This document shows positions 34,105-45,974 of a stretch of DNA of 64,000 nt, one piece after another. The notes beneath the pieces were generated by a model that was not told where the DNA came from, made no database searches, and saw nothing but the letters and a program-made list of their open reading frames with translations. Within the stretch, counting starts at the first letter, position 1, and the number at the start of each line of letters is the position of its first letter. The translations under genes were made by a program, and so were the position numbers. This DNA is from Pseudeuparius sepicola (Eukaryota; Arthropoda; Insecta; Coleoptera; Anthribidae). Location: positions 2,480,001 through 2,544,000 of the forward strand of contig OY987298.1 of NCBI GenBank assembly GCA_963920635.1. The letters run 5' to 3'.

Positions 34105-34642
34105 AGACTGCTAATTTTTCTACCGCCATTTTAACCCACGAAAGTGCGACAAATTCAAAATAATTTGCTTTTTCAAATTTTTGTTGCATTTATTTACGTT
34201 AGGTATAATTTTATATTGATGTGGAAGCAACTTTAGTCAAAAAAGTTTATTTTTACCTGGACCGTTCTCGTCGAATCTGCCTTGGTGCCTCATTAGGAGA
34301 AATCATTGAATCTGTTGAAGTTGAAGCTTGTGGTAGGATCGGACCACTTTGTTGTTGGTCAGATTCATTTTCCGACGGTATAGAAGTTGATTGGAGGCAT
34401 TTCTTATTGCCCACCAATTTGTGCATGTTCTTACAGAGCAAGACATGTTAATGAACACAAAACGATTACAAAAACACGCCAGCAAAAACGCTAGACACAC
34501 GAAAAAGACCTTAAGAAGTAAGCACGTCAAAACGTAAACAAACTACAAGACAAGACTGGGTTAAAATGGCGGCGATCTAATTTAAGCGCCCTCTGTGTAG
34601 CCGAAAAATCGGATGCGCAGTAGGTCAAAGCACATTCTCTTC
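34105..34642. repeat. Dispersed repeat R1, copy b (split by the 34651 element)
   Basis: 34450-34640 matches 8310-8535; 34427-34434 is the uninterrupted GTTCTTAC site. R1 resumes after 36992 (ATCTCTGCC, compare 8535-8545). Minus-strand frames at 34253-34530 begin MSCSVRTCTN, weakly THAP-like, but they are frameshifted and short; I do not call a gene. Confidence 0.75.
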
Positions 34643-34977
34643 CTCCATATCTCAGAAAAATAAAAAACGTAGAACTGGCTTTGTTTTGGCAAGTTTGTTC
34701 CCATAATAAAAAAATAATGTTTACAGTTCGGGTGACAGATCTGGTGCTAACGATTACAAAGCAGTGGCGTACTTCTTATTTTTTTAAAATAGTTATAAAA
34801 ATGGGAAAAAATATATTTGCCTTTATATCTCATTTTTTTTTATAAAAATTGAAGTTAACCCCCAGGTTCAACTAGTACGCATCAATTCTAAAATTCAAAC
34901 TTATCAATGTTATAGACAGTTACTATAGTCGGGGATTGTTTGGCGAATACAATATAAAAAAAAATAAAAACTTTCTA

Positions 34978-35278
34978 AAAACAAGCTTTTATTTAAGCCA
35001 TGAACTAAAACGGATAAAATAAGTTTAGGTTTTCGTTAAGATAATTCAGTACCACACTGTGGCAAATTTTTATAAAAGTAGGTACCAATTAAGTTTATCG
35101 AACAGTGATTGGTTGATAAGCAAGTACATTCCAAAGAATATATTTTCTTTACAGTTTGCGCGACAAGCTTTTTTGATTTAAAAAAGCTTGTCACAGTTTT
35201 CTTAACGAAAACCTAAACTTATTTTATTCGTTTTAGTAAATGGCTTATTTAAATAAAAGCTTGTTTTTAAAAAGGTTT
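34978..35278. repeat. Hairpin inside the 34651-36984 element
   Basis: Arms AACAAGCTTTTATTTAAGCC...GGTTTTCGTTAAG and complement, with an inner small hairpin (GACAAGCTTTTTTGATTT...) near 35160-35192. Confidence 0.85.
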
Positions 35279-35699
35279 TTTTATTATTTATTTTATTTTG
35301 TGCTTTTTTAATACCTATTTGATTCCCATCTCAGAAGGGTGGTAAAGAAATTTAGTACGCCATCTTGGGGCATGGGGCATCGGGCATCCGCCCTATTGGA
35401 TTTAGTATGACGTCAGTCACCTTATCGTTTTCTACTCTTCAAATCCTTTCCTTTTTCCATGTCGAGGATGTTTATTATGACGTCATTCACCTTATGGTTT
35501 TCTACCCGTCGAGCCCTTTCGTTTAGGTAATACCCATGTTGAGAATTATTTTCCCTCTGGTGGTAAAGGTATCCTTACCATGCCCCGAACTAGGTACGCC
35601 TATGTACTTACGCATGATATGTAACCTCCTTTGGCGACATGCTTGATTTGCAAACAATACACTTTTTTTTGCCCATAACGTATAACTTAATTGTCTATA

Positions 35700-36396
35700 C
35701 AGGGTGAGTCACATCTAAAGTCAGAGCCGAAAACACAAGGTAGAACTCGCTAAAATAAGCACATATGCTTAATAAACATTAGCCCAAAAAAGCTTGGTTC
35801 TCCATATACAGCGTGTTGAAAATTTTCCAAAAATAACATATTTTTTTAATTTCTTTCGATCCCATTTAGGAATTCCAACCAAATTTGGTACACGTTATAC
35901 ACTGGACGGTTGCCATTTTGTGGAATAATTTGACCCCGTTCCGATCACCAGCGGCGTAGGTACAAATAGTTACTGTAAATAATTGTAGAAAAAAAGTAGT
36001 ACGGCCCTGTGCAAAACCAAAAATTTTGGATTTTTCGGATAGCCCATTTAATTTGGAACAAAAAGTGCCTCTTGGTATTTTTTTTATTTCTGGTACAGTT
36101 TCTTCGTAATTTCGGATTTTTTAAACTAGTGTCAAGGTGATTATGCTGGCATTTTAAATAAAATTATTTGTATCATCTGAACAGGGCCAAATTATTGCAC
36201 AAAATGACAACCCATAATATGTATAAAATAATTCCTAAACGGGCTAGAAAAAAATTAAAAAATATTTGGACAAGTTTCAACACTCTGTATATGGAGAACC
36301 AAGCGTTTTTGAGCTAATGTTTATTAAGCATATGTGCTTATTTTAGCGAATTCTACCTTGTGTTTTCGGCTCTGCCTTTAGATGTGACTCACCCTG
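35700..36396. mobile_element. TA-flanked foldback with demonstrated empty site
   Basis: Ends CAGGGTGAGTCACATCTAAAG and complement; TA at 35698-35699 and 36397-36398. In copy 2 of the host element the reverse complement near 46560 reads ATTGTCTATATAAGC with no insertion, exactly the predicted pre-insertion sequence with one TA. Confidence 0.95.
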
Positions 36397-36992
36397 TATA
36401 AGCTTTTTAAACCGACGAATACTTAAGAAACGCTTAAAAACAGCGAAAAATTGCTTCTAAAAGACAAAAGACACAGCACCAGTTATGTCAAACAGAAGGT
36501 GAGGCACACTCTTGACCGATTTGCGCGTTCGTCAGATTGTGCGATTGGTATTGGTAATTGTAGGTATATTATTGTTTCGTCAGTTGTATCACAGATTAAA
36601 GTACTACACGTAGTATAGAAATACTGCCTAATAAGTGTCTAGATAATTATAAATACTAGATTCACCTATTAGTCAGGCAGACCTTATCTCATCAATACAT
36701 AAATATCATCATATTATCTACCATTATTTACTTCAAAGCAAACGTATTTGCAACTGATTGGGTATGTCCCTAGTCCCTACATACAACGGAAACCACTGTT
36801 GCAAAACTATTAATTTGACCTTGAAGATTACCTTCATTTACCAGAGAAATAAGTTTTTCATTATGAATTATTGGCAACGCTGTTAAACTTTAACTAGTAA
36901 ATAAATAATAGAGTATAAAAAGTGTTACCCCTTACAAACATTTCAATCTACAGATGCCATTTCTATGTTTTTTATTTTTCTGAGCTCCATAT

Positions 36993-37598
36993 CTCTGCCA
37001 TAACCTCAAAGGCGTAAATGACAGCCGTACAATTGGCGCAACGTTGCCGCACTTTCCCGAAATTCTTGATTTCTTATTCATTTCTCATACCTAGCGGAAA
37101 CATTTATGAGGCCGCGCGTGTACCGACCTATGCCTATTAGAGAATTTAACCACAGCTTCACAAATTTACAAAAATCAAACAAATCCAACTCGTCAGTGTG
37201 ACGCCCACGACCACTGATGTAAGTGCCACGATTCGTAATACTGTGTGCGGGACGTCTCCCACAAGTTATCGGGTCCGGCAACGTCGCGTCCGGCTGTCGG
37301 GGGTCGTTCTCGCGTTGGCTAGAGATGGGCGCGCGACCGGATTTATACAATTTAGAGGTGAGCGCGTGGTGGTGGTATTCGACGCGCGAATACTCAACGA
37401 AGTTGGGAGGACGTTCCGCTGGAGCTGGAACCCCCCCGGCCGTTTAGAAGACGCCGTGTCGGCCCTCGGGGCCGAACTTCCAGCCGTCGCCGACAGAGGG
37501 CGTTGAGTGGAGCGGGAAGCGGAGTTTGCACATCGCGTGCGGCGTGGGGCACAGTATAAGCAGTCTAAAGAAAGATTACTATTCTCTAAATTTTTGTA
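36993..37598. promoter_or_regulatory. R1 remainder and GC-rich island
   Basis: CpG-rich from about 37180 to 37560 (GGCCGAACTTCCAGCCGTCG etc.). Three overlapping open frames, none with a recognisable domain. Confidence 0.35.
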
Positions 37599-37660
37599 CA
37601 GGGCCTTATCTGAGGGGGGAGTTTTGGGGGTTCAACCCCCCCCCCCCCGAAATATCACCA
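37599..37660. mobile_element. Solitary hAT-type end
   Basis: CAGGGCCTTATCTGAGGGGG, then GTTTTGGGGGTTCAA and a long C run, closely like the left end of 9465-10634. No matching right end or duplication found in the window. Confidence 0.6.
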
Positions 37661-37675
37661 TTTTATATGCTTTTG

Positions 37676-37717
37676 CCACAGAAAATATACGCGTAGCGTA
37701 GCGTATATTTTCTGTGG
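37676..37717. mobile_element. 42-bp hairpin insertion flanked by CTTTTG (gamma)
   Basis: CCACAGAAAATATACGC, 8-base loop, exact complement. Adjacent direct repeats CTTTTG at 37670-37675 and 37718-37723 (seven bases, CTTTTGC, if the first hairpin base is shared). Same architecture as the alpha and beta hairpins but a different sequence and only one copy seen. Confidence 0.55.
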
Positions 37718-37792
37718 CTTTTGCACCACTAGAATGAGCTCTCCGAGCATCAGTGAGTGTACCTACCTAATAATTTATTAAACTGGTTTTCC

Positions 37793-38245
37793 AGTGGGTG
37801 TCCCATTTTGGGTGTTTTTCTCAAAAATCTCGGTTATTATTAAAGCCAGAAGGTTGCGGTTTTCACGCCACTGTACTACTTTTTTGAGAGGAATTTGGTG
37901 GACCAATCAGATTTTAGATAAGTTTTATAGTTTCCGCGCATTGCCGCAGGACTGACATTTTCGATTTTTTGGAAACCTCTCTCCTGGCTACAAGCTACAA
38001 CTTATATATATCGACAAATTTAATCAACTATTTTTATACATTTTTTGGCGTAGAATCGAACGGAATAATTAGTTTTTTAGTAGCGTTAATAGTTTTTGAG
38101 ATATGAACTACCTATGTTTCTATTTAAAAAAAATATAACTTTGGTTCATATCTCAAAAACTATTAACGCTACCAAAAAACTAATTATTCCATTCGATTCT
38201 ACTCCAAAAAATCTATAAAAATAGTTGATTGAATTTGTCGATATA
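37793..38245. mobile_element. Truncated copy of the 16002-16669 foldback
   Basis: Left arm complete except the first bases (GGGTGTCCCATTTTGGGTG); right arm stops at TTGTCGATATA where the next foldback begins. Confidence 0.85.
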
Positions 38246-38247
38246 TA

Positions 38248-38980
38248 CAGTGTGGCCCGTTTGGAATGGAGACACCTCTGTAAAATTGTTATTTTTGCTC
38301 CGATTTTGAAAAACTTTTTTTTGTTAGATAGGTCTCTGAAAATACCATTCGACACACCTTCCAATTGTTTTGAAAACCAAAACCAACCTGGCTAACTGCG
38401 ACATTTTTTATACCCCCCAAAATTCAAGAAATCATATTAGGCATTTTTTTATAAAAAAAAAATTACTAAAAAAAGTTGTTTAGAATGAACCAAAAATCCC
38501 AAATCCAAAGTTTTATCAAAATCAAAAAATAAAAAATTTCCGAAAAAAATAAAGTGAAGGTCCAAAAATCACATTTTAATGAATTTCTACGGATAGCAAA
38601 GTGTGCCATGGAAATTTGAAGTTAAAAAATTAGCTTCGCTAACCGTAAAAAATGAATAAAATGTGATTTTTGGACCTTCAATTTTTTTTTTCGGAATTTT
38701 TTTATTTTTTTGATTTTGATATAACTTTAGATTTTTGATTTTTGGTTCATTCTAAACAACTTTTTTTAGTAAATTTTTTGATAAAAAATGCCTAATATGA
38801 TTTCTTGAATTTTGGGGGTATATAAAATATCGCAGTTAGCCAGGTGTTTGGTTGTCAAAACAAGTGGAAGGTGTATCGAATGGTATTTTCAGAGACCTAT
38901 CTAACAAGAAAAAGTTTTTTAAAATCGGAGCAAAAATAACAATTTTACAGAGGTGTCTCCATTCCAAACGGGCCACACTG
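38248..38980. mobile_element. TA-flanked foldback, CAGTGTGGCCCGTTTGG ends
   Basis: 733-bp near-complete palindrome; TA at 38246-38247 and 38981-38982. It interrupts or abuts the truncated element on its left. Confidence 0.9.
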
Positions 38981-38983
38981 TAT

Positions 38984-39440
38984 ATACAGTGTGTCCACGG
39001 ATAGAGTTCACGTAGGGTGTAAGTTGAAATTTGAGCTTCTGGGGATCAGCCCTGTTTGGTTTTAAACTAATTTGTGACATAATTTTACTTTCGAAAAATC
39101 AAGTATGCCTTGGGAATTTTGAAAAAACTAATTTTCCACATCAGTAAAGTGCCCTTTCTGTGGGTTTTATGACAAAATCTTATTAAGGAAACTTGTTCAG
39201 AATGAAGAACTGAGTAGGTTTGCGAAATTTCGAAAGTCTAGGCCTACTTTGATTTTTTGGCATTTTCCCCACTTTTCTTTAGAAAAGTGTACTTTGTGTA
39301 GCTTTCACATTAAAATGTTATTAAGAAAACTTGTTCAGAATGAAAAACTGGATAGGTGTGAAAAATTTCAAAAGCCTAGGTCGACTTTGATTTTTGTGCG
39401 TTATAGTTTTTTTAGCAATTTTTTAAACTGCTAAATACTG
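38984..39440. mobile_element. Partial element starting TACAGTGTGTCCACGG, with internal direct repeat
   Basis: One end only. Inside, AAACTTGTTCAGAATGAA and about 78 bp around it are repeated 136 bp apart (39180-39257 and 39317-39397). Mirror arm not found. Confidence 0.6.
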
Positions 39441-40136
39441 GACGCAAAGACAATTCGTTACCGTAAAAAGAAGGCTAATCGTAATAAAGCCGTATATTTA
39501 AAATTTTGGACATTTTAAACGTCAGTAACTGACATACCAATAACCACAGAACACTCCCCTATAACCTATAATAAGTCGCCATTTTTTTTCGTCGAGTGGC
39601 GCCACCCCAGTCCGTAAACAACAATGAAATATGACGTAATGCTCGGGTCTTTAATATAGTGTCGGTCCAGGTTTGGCGGTATATTTCCCAACCTCTCAGA
39701 ATCATCTAATACAAGACACTATGGAGGCTAGCGCAGTCAAAGCGGAGGAAATGTAGGTTGGTCGGATCGGTGTGAGACCCTCGCGGTCGTACCGTTAGCG
39801 GCGAGGCTCCTCGGGTGCCGGCCCGAGCGCTCGGCAGAGAAAACCAACAAGGTTGTCGGCCGACGACGACGAAGTCACAGGCCGGCGCCGCAGTTCGGAA
39901 TTTCAGGCAGGATATTGATCTTTTGGAACGGTGGAAGATTTCCAGTGTTTGTATGGGCGAGCCGGTACGGGGTTGTGAGGTTTTACAACGCAATCGGGCG
40001 TTCTATTTTTATTTTTACCGATATAGGATAGCGACAATGCTATGGAAAATGTGGGAAATACGGACGATAAACGTAAATGGGAAAACAATAAAGTATGAGT
40101 ACGAACTAAATAAATAAATACAATTTTAATACAGTA
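39441..40136. promoter_or_regulatory. Unassigned sequence with GC island at 39740-39985
   Basis: CpG-rich block (GGCGAGGCTCCTCGGGTGCC) with overlapping frames on both strands; no gene recognised. Confidence 0.35.
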
Positions 40137-40138
40137 TA

Positions 40139-41237
40139 CAGGGTGTTTCATCTTAAGTGCGAACACCCCCGTAAAATTTGCATACTTCACCCGATTTTAG
40201 CCGGTTTTTATGGCCTACTACAATTTTTTTTCTAGTAAAAAATTAAGAAAATCATTTAGCAATTTTTTTATTTAAAATCTGACACCACAGCGTTAATTAG
40301 GACACACCAAAACCTCCACATACCAAATTTGAACAAAAAATATACAGGGAGTTCCATTCCGCAAGGTGTGAAAGTTGAGCAAAATAGGGTGTGCCATGGA
40401 ATTACTTCGAAACAGTTGGATGATGAACAGGACCACTCACAGTGTCGATGTGCAAAGATCCAACAAAAAATATACAAGATGTTCTTCTCTGTAGCAACTC
40501 GAAATGCTGAATTTTAATAAAAAATTTAAAAATACAGAAGCCTGCATCAGTAAGTTCATCTAAGTTAAGGTGGCTGGTGTGCCACAACAGGAAACGCGCG
40601 GAAAATGTATCATCTTAGACAGTGACTTTATTAATAAAGGAGCAACAATTTGAATTGTTTTTATTTGTTGGTTGGATGATGTAAAGAAATAAATTGCTTT
40701 TGTGTTTAGTAATATTTTTTCAATGATTCCAGAGCTCTCATGACCAGTATAAAGTTTAAAAAAAATTCAGCATTTTGAGATCGCCCAGAAAAAAAGACCC
40801 TGCACATTTTTGTATTGAATCTTTGCTCACCAACACTTTGGGTAGTCCTGTTGATCATTCATCTGCTTTGACGGGATTCCATGGCATACTTGAGTCTTCA
40901 GATGCTTATAAAATTCCTATTTTGCTCAACTTTGACACCCTGCAGAATGGAACTCCCTGTATATTTTTTGTTCAAATTCGGTATACGGGGGTTTTAGGTT
41001 GTTCTGATTAACGCTGTGGTATCACATTTCAAATAAAAAAATCGCTAAATAGCTTTCGTCATTTTTACTAGCAAAAAAAAATCGTAGTATAGGCTTTGAA
41101 AATTTAGATTAAACCTGAAATTTTGCACCAACGTAAAAAGAGTTTTTTGTGGACTATTTTTAGAAAAAAACGCGGCTAAAATCTGATGAAGAATACAAAT
41201 TTTACGGGGGTGTTCGCACTTAAAATGAAACACCCTG
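40139..41237. mobile_element. TA-flanked foldback with a second foldback at its centre
   Basis: Ends CAGGGTGTTTCATCTTAAG and complement; TA at 40137-40138 and 41238-41239. The outer arms stop symmetrically at GAACAAAAAATA, and a second palindrome (40345-40959) fills the middle. Confidence 0.9.
40345..40959. mobile_element. Inner foldback, CAGGGAGTTCCATTCCGC ends
   Basis: TA at 40343-40344 and 40960-40961. Arms diverged but clear (GGAGTTCCATTC, AAAGTTGAGCAAAATAGG). Location exactly on the symmetry axis of the outer element is notable. Confidence 0.88.
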
Positions 41238-41239
41238 TA

Positions 41240-41928
41240 CATAAGAATATTCGTCCATAAACTGCTTTCGAATTTGATCTACTATGTTCGTGGGTGGAGT
41301 TTACAAGGAGGTGAAATGGATACGAAAAAAGTCATTTTTTGATAAAATTGTATACAAAAATGTTATTGTGGGTATTTTGTCATTTTGTATTTTTTACGCA
41401 TCCTGTACAATAAAATTGAAGTTTCTTATGGTGAATTGGTGAATAGTGTTTTTGAAACAAGCAAAACCTTTTACCAAGGAAGACTTAGTGCTCTTTCACT
41501 CTTTGATCCCTTCCACCTTTTGTAAACTCCATCCACGGACGCATATACGCAGGTACCTCAAAAATTACAAAAAAATAGAAAACATTAGTGTTTTTACCAT
41601 TAGCATCTTCAAAAATAGATTTGGTCCATCATAATTAATGCATTAATTAATTAAAATAAGGTATGAATCAGAGAGTCATCCTGGGTTCTTCATATGGAAA
41701 ACTGAGTTTTCATTTATTCGAAAAATATGCGTTTTGATATGATTTTAGTCAGGCTGCCATCAAAATTCCTCAGGAAACCATTAGGCATAGGTACCGTTAG
41801 CGTGGGCCCAAAGGGCTAATACCTATATTGCCACGTGAACTTTTAATAATTAATTTTTCCACGTTTCTGAACAGGCTGCCTATGAGAAGTATGCAAGTTC
41901 TTGTTATGAAACTGCAGACTAAAAAGGA
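41240..41928. other. Unassigned sequence
   Basis: A short inverted pair GGGTGGAGTTTACAA / TTGTAAACTCCATCC hints at a decayed element at about 41290-41535. No gene. Confidence 0.4.
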
Positions 41929-43215
41929 TTGCAGTTTTAAATGCTCAATCTAATGCCCCTTTTGGATTTTTTAAAAAGTTCATGGCTCACAAGATATTTT
42001 GAAAAAAGTGATTTTTGCTATTTCATCAGATCTCTGTAGCTCCGTCATTTCTGATTGTACAGAAATACTGTAAAGGCGAAAATTGTGGATAATCTAATCC
42101 AATTTTTTATGTTGTTTGTGATTTTTGAGATATGACATAAACTTGTGTTTTTTTAAATATAAATCATAGTTGGATGTGGCCTTATCAAATCGGCCATTTT
42201 TTGAGCTTTCCAAAGATATAATAATATAGTTATTATAAAAAATAAAAGAGCTATGGCTAATTTTCTGATTTTTTTTTAAATTCTCGCCATGGATTATTTT
42301 CATAATTACGTTCTATTCTACAATAAGACATACTTCAAACTTTCAAATATTTTATTTTTAGCTGGTAACAAAATGTAACAACAAAATAAAACAAAAATTA
42401 TCATGATAGAGCTCCACCACATAATTATTCGCCCGTAAGAAATTACTTAGATCAGCTCTATCCAAATAGTTGAATAGGGAGAAATAGAACTATTTCCTGG
42501 CCGCCCCGATCCCCCGATTTGTCTGTTTTGGATTTCTTTTTGTGGGGAACAGTACAAAATATAGTATGCGACAATAATAATTGTTGAATTAAGAGCAGCT
42601 GTTTTAGAAGCAATTGCCAGTATTGACAGGCGTTCTCCAAGAAAGGCGACAAATTCAGTTTTAAAAAGATGCAATATTTGCATAAATAATAATGGTGGAT
42701 TGAATTTGAGTTTTTTAATTTTTGTTTTATTTTGTTATATTTGTTACCAGCTAAAAACAACAAAATATTAGAAAGTTTGAAGTATGTCTAATTATAAAAT
42801 AGAACGTAATTATGAAAATATTCCATGGCTGACTATGTGAAAATTTAAAAAAACAATCAGAAAATTAGCCATAGCTCTTTTATTTTTTATGATAACTATA
42901 CCGAGTATTATATCTTTGGAAAGCTCAAAAAATGGCCGATTCGATAAGGTCCACAGACAACTATGATTTACATTTTAAAAAACAACGTAAAAAATTGGAT
43001 CAGATTATCTTATTAAGTCCAAAATTATCTACAATTTTTGTCTTTACAGTTTTTCTGTATAATCGGAAATAACGGAGCTACAGAGATCTGATGAAATAGC
43101 AAAAAATCGCTCTTTTCACAATATCTAGTGTGCCATGAACTTTTTTAAAAATCCAAAAAAGGCATTACTTAGATTGAGCATTCAAAACTGCAAATCTTTC
43201 CCCATTTAACCTTTG
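41929..43215. mobile_element. Truncated copy of the 19030-20541 foldback
   Basis: Arms and loop align with 19110-20480 but both CAGGGTGAG termini are missing. It abuts the next foldback at 43220. Confidence 0.88.
42411..42690 (+). pseudogene. Mariner/IS630-type transposase relic, better-preserved copy
   Basis: From about 42405 the frame reads DRAPPH, VRNYLDQLYPNS, a TGA where Trp is expected, then IGRNRTISWPPRSPDLSVL and DFFLWG, without the frameshifts of the copy at 19621. These are the second-Asp motif, the spacer and the SPDL/DFFLWG block of DD34D transposases. After LWG the frame breaks. The C-terminal LEAIASIDRR part follows in another frame. Not functional. Confidence 0.88.
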
Positions 43216-43219
43216 TATA

Positions 43220-44407
43220 CAGGGTGTAGCTAAACTGATGGTCAAAAATGAAACCACGTATTCTTGGAGTCAAAATAAGGGCACTTCTTTATATATTTTC
43301 TTCTCCTACGGGCCATAGTTTTTTTTTATACAGAGCGTAGAAATTTAGAGAAAAATACACATATTTCTTAGTATTTCTAGAAGTAGACGAGATATTTTCA
43401 TCAAACTTGGCGTGTCACATCAGCGGATGAGTTGTCAAATTTAAGGTTAATATGAAGCTTGTGACGCCCCCAGTTGCGGAGATACAGGGTGGTATTAAAA
43501 TTAATTAGTTTAGAAAAATATGAATACCCTGTATAATCGCATTTTTTAAATTGGTTTTGAATGGTAAATTCAATGCTTAACAAAAAGTATCTCTTAATAT
43601 TTTTTCATATTCTCAGCCGTTTTTTAATTATTTTCAAAGAACGGCAATGCTGCAATAAAAAAGTAATTTTAAGAATAAATCTAACAATCTGTGGATGTCA
43701 ATTAAACTTGGCATTATTTGAATCATTTTGCTGTCAACTTTGCACCTTAGTATCAATATTTTGAAAATTATATTTTCATTTGAAGAATTGACTGATATGC
43801 ACTTTTGCTATGGACTTGCGAATGGCAATATTAAACATGCGGAAACGCATAGTTGCGTGTATTGAAAGAGACGAACATTTAATAATTTAATTTTCTAATA
43901 ACAATACGTTTCTTTTATTATTGTTTTTGCGTTTGTATTTTGTTAAATAAAGTTTAATTGACATCCACATATTGCTAGATTTATTCTTAAAGTGACTATT
44001 GTTCATTGTAGCGTTGCCGTTCTTTAAAAATAATTTAGAAACGGCTGCGAATATGAAAAAATACTAAGAGATACGTTTTGTTAACCATTCTATTCACCAC
44101 TCAAAACAAATGAAAAATGCGATTATACAGGGTATTCATATTTTTCTGAACTAATTAATTTTACTAACACCCTGTATCTCCGCAACTGGGAGCCTCAGAA
44201 GCTTCATGTCAACCTTAAGTTTGACGGCTCATCTGCTCATGTGACACGCCAAGTTTGAAGAAAATATCTCGTCTACTTCTAGAGATACTAAGAAATATGT
44301 GTATTTTCTCCAAACTTCTACGCTCTGTATAAAAAAAAACTATGGCCCTTACTTTGACTCCAAGAATACGTGGTTTCATTTTTGACCATCAGTTTAGTTA
44401 CACCCTG
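43220..44407. mobile_element. TA-flanked foldback, second copy of 17633-18810
   Basis: CAGGGTGTAGCTAAACTGATGG ends with TA at 43218-43219 and 44408-44409; the mirrored mini-units are present here too. Confidence 0.9.
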
Positions 44408-44409
44408 TA

Positions 44410-45070
44410 TACATTGCACGTTTGTAAAAAGCCTGTAATCATTTATTTGGGTATGTTTTTTTAACAAATCGTAAATTTTTCAGCCGTATGCGATTAATTT
44501 GGTGACATTTTCTTCCATTTTTATTCACAATTCGGTACCTTTTCTTTATTTTTACTACCCACTACTTTTCGGGTCATGGCGCAGGCCCGCCAACCCGGCA
44601 GGCCTTGCGGCCGCTCGAAAAACATTCCGGCCGCGTGTGACGCCTACCATCCGGCCCAGGCCGGCTGCGATTTTACGAAATAACAACGACGCATCGACCT
44701 TCCCATTCCCCGGCCCGCTGCGCTGCTGGATACGCTCCGGCTACGCCGCTGCCGCGCCGCGTCGGCCGGTTTTATGAGTTTTGCCGGCGATGGAAATTTT
44801 TAGAGAATGTTGGGCGATGCTCTGCAAAGTTGGCGATGGTCAACAAACAAGAGATGAAACGTCAGATTTAAAATCGGCGACCGCCATATTGTAGAGCAAA
44901 AAAAGTCGCCTTAAGAAGGTGCTTCAGTATCTGTTTAAATTAATTAATTAAAAATGAAAAACATTTAAAATTTTTGTTTTCGAACATTTCAAAACCGAAA
45001 ACAAAAATTGAAAGTTTCTCAACGGTTAATTACGCAACTACTGACTGACCCAAGACTGAATCGTGTACTA
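44410..45070. promoter_or_regulatory. GC island at 44560-44790 in unassigned sequence
   Basis: Rich in GGCCGG/CGGCCC words; a 92-codon frame across it has no domain. No gene called. Confidence 0.35.
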
Positions 45071-45072
45071 TA

Positions 45073-45947
45073 CAGGGTGGTTCACTTTTATGTGGTAGGA
45101 CTTTAACATTAGATAGAAAAAGATAATCTAAAATGAAAATTTTATATCAACATATATCGGGGAAAGCTTAGTTTCCCAGATACAGGGCGTTGAAGTGTTG
45201 GAAAAAATATGAAGTATTTTTTACACTGTCCGAACCAGTGGAGATATTTAAACCAAATTTGGCGGAAGAATCATGTTTTACTCGTCTTGGTATAATTTAG
45301 AATTCTACAAATTTAGAATTATAAAAATTATTAAGAAATAATACTAGATTTGATAAAAATGTTAAAATGATAATAAAGTAATGTACCTCAAACCAAGTGC
45401 CAGTTTATTTTTAAAATTGTTTCCATAAAATTGAAATTAAAATAGCTGAATCCGATAAGTGTTCCATAATTAATTTCTGTTATTTGCGATATTTATCAAT
45501 AATCTTAGAAAACACATTTTTAGGCAAAAAAGGCTGAGATGGAAACGAAATAATTTATTTACTACACAACCGTGGCAGATACAAAAAAATGTCAAGATAC
45601 ACTTTTTGTATCTTGTAAATTTACGTTGATGTGAGACAGGTCCATACTAATTACTTTTTAAATTTAGTGATAGTGAAAACCCATAACTCCACCACTGGTT
45701 ATTTCAGGACCTTCATATTATCACTAAATATCGTAGTCAAAAAGGTGGTACTACACATCAAATTTGGTTTAAATATCTCCACTGGTTCGGACAGTGTAAA
45801 AAATACTTCATATTTTTTCCAACACTTCAACGCCCTGTATCTCGGAAACTAAGCTTTCCCCGATATATGTTGATATAAAATTTTCATTTTAGATTATCTT
45901 TTTCTATCTAATGTTAAAGTCCTACCACATAAAAGTGAACCACCCTG
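45073..45947. mobile_element. TA-flanked foldback, CAGGGTGGTTCACTTTTATG ends
   Basis: TA at 45071-45072 and 45948-45949; arms of about 205 bp (to AAATTTGG) with a diverged AT-rich middle. Confidence 0.9.
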
Positions 45948-45974
45948 TATATACCACAGAATCTGTGACTATAC

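Larger units (their letters stand above)
34651..36984. mobile_element. 8-bp-TSD element, TIR CTCAGAAAAATAAAAAACG, copy 1
   Basis: Inverted ends CTCAGAAAAATAAAAAACG / complement; perfect duplication CTCCATAT at 34643-34650 and 36985-36992. Contains a long hairpin (34978-35278) and a younger foldback (35700-36396). Without the foldback it is about 1635 bp, close to copy 2 at 45975-47725, which lies in opposite orientation. No transposase seen. The class is not one I can name; the 8-bp duplication fits hAT-type movers. Confidence 0.9.

Noticed and set aside
34253..34530. THAP-like start MSCSVRTCTN in repeat R1
   Set aside because: Frames shift within a few residues and the second metal-binding pair is not visible.
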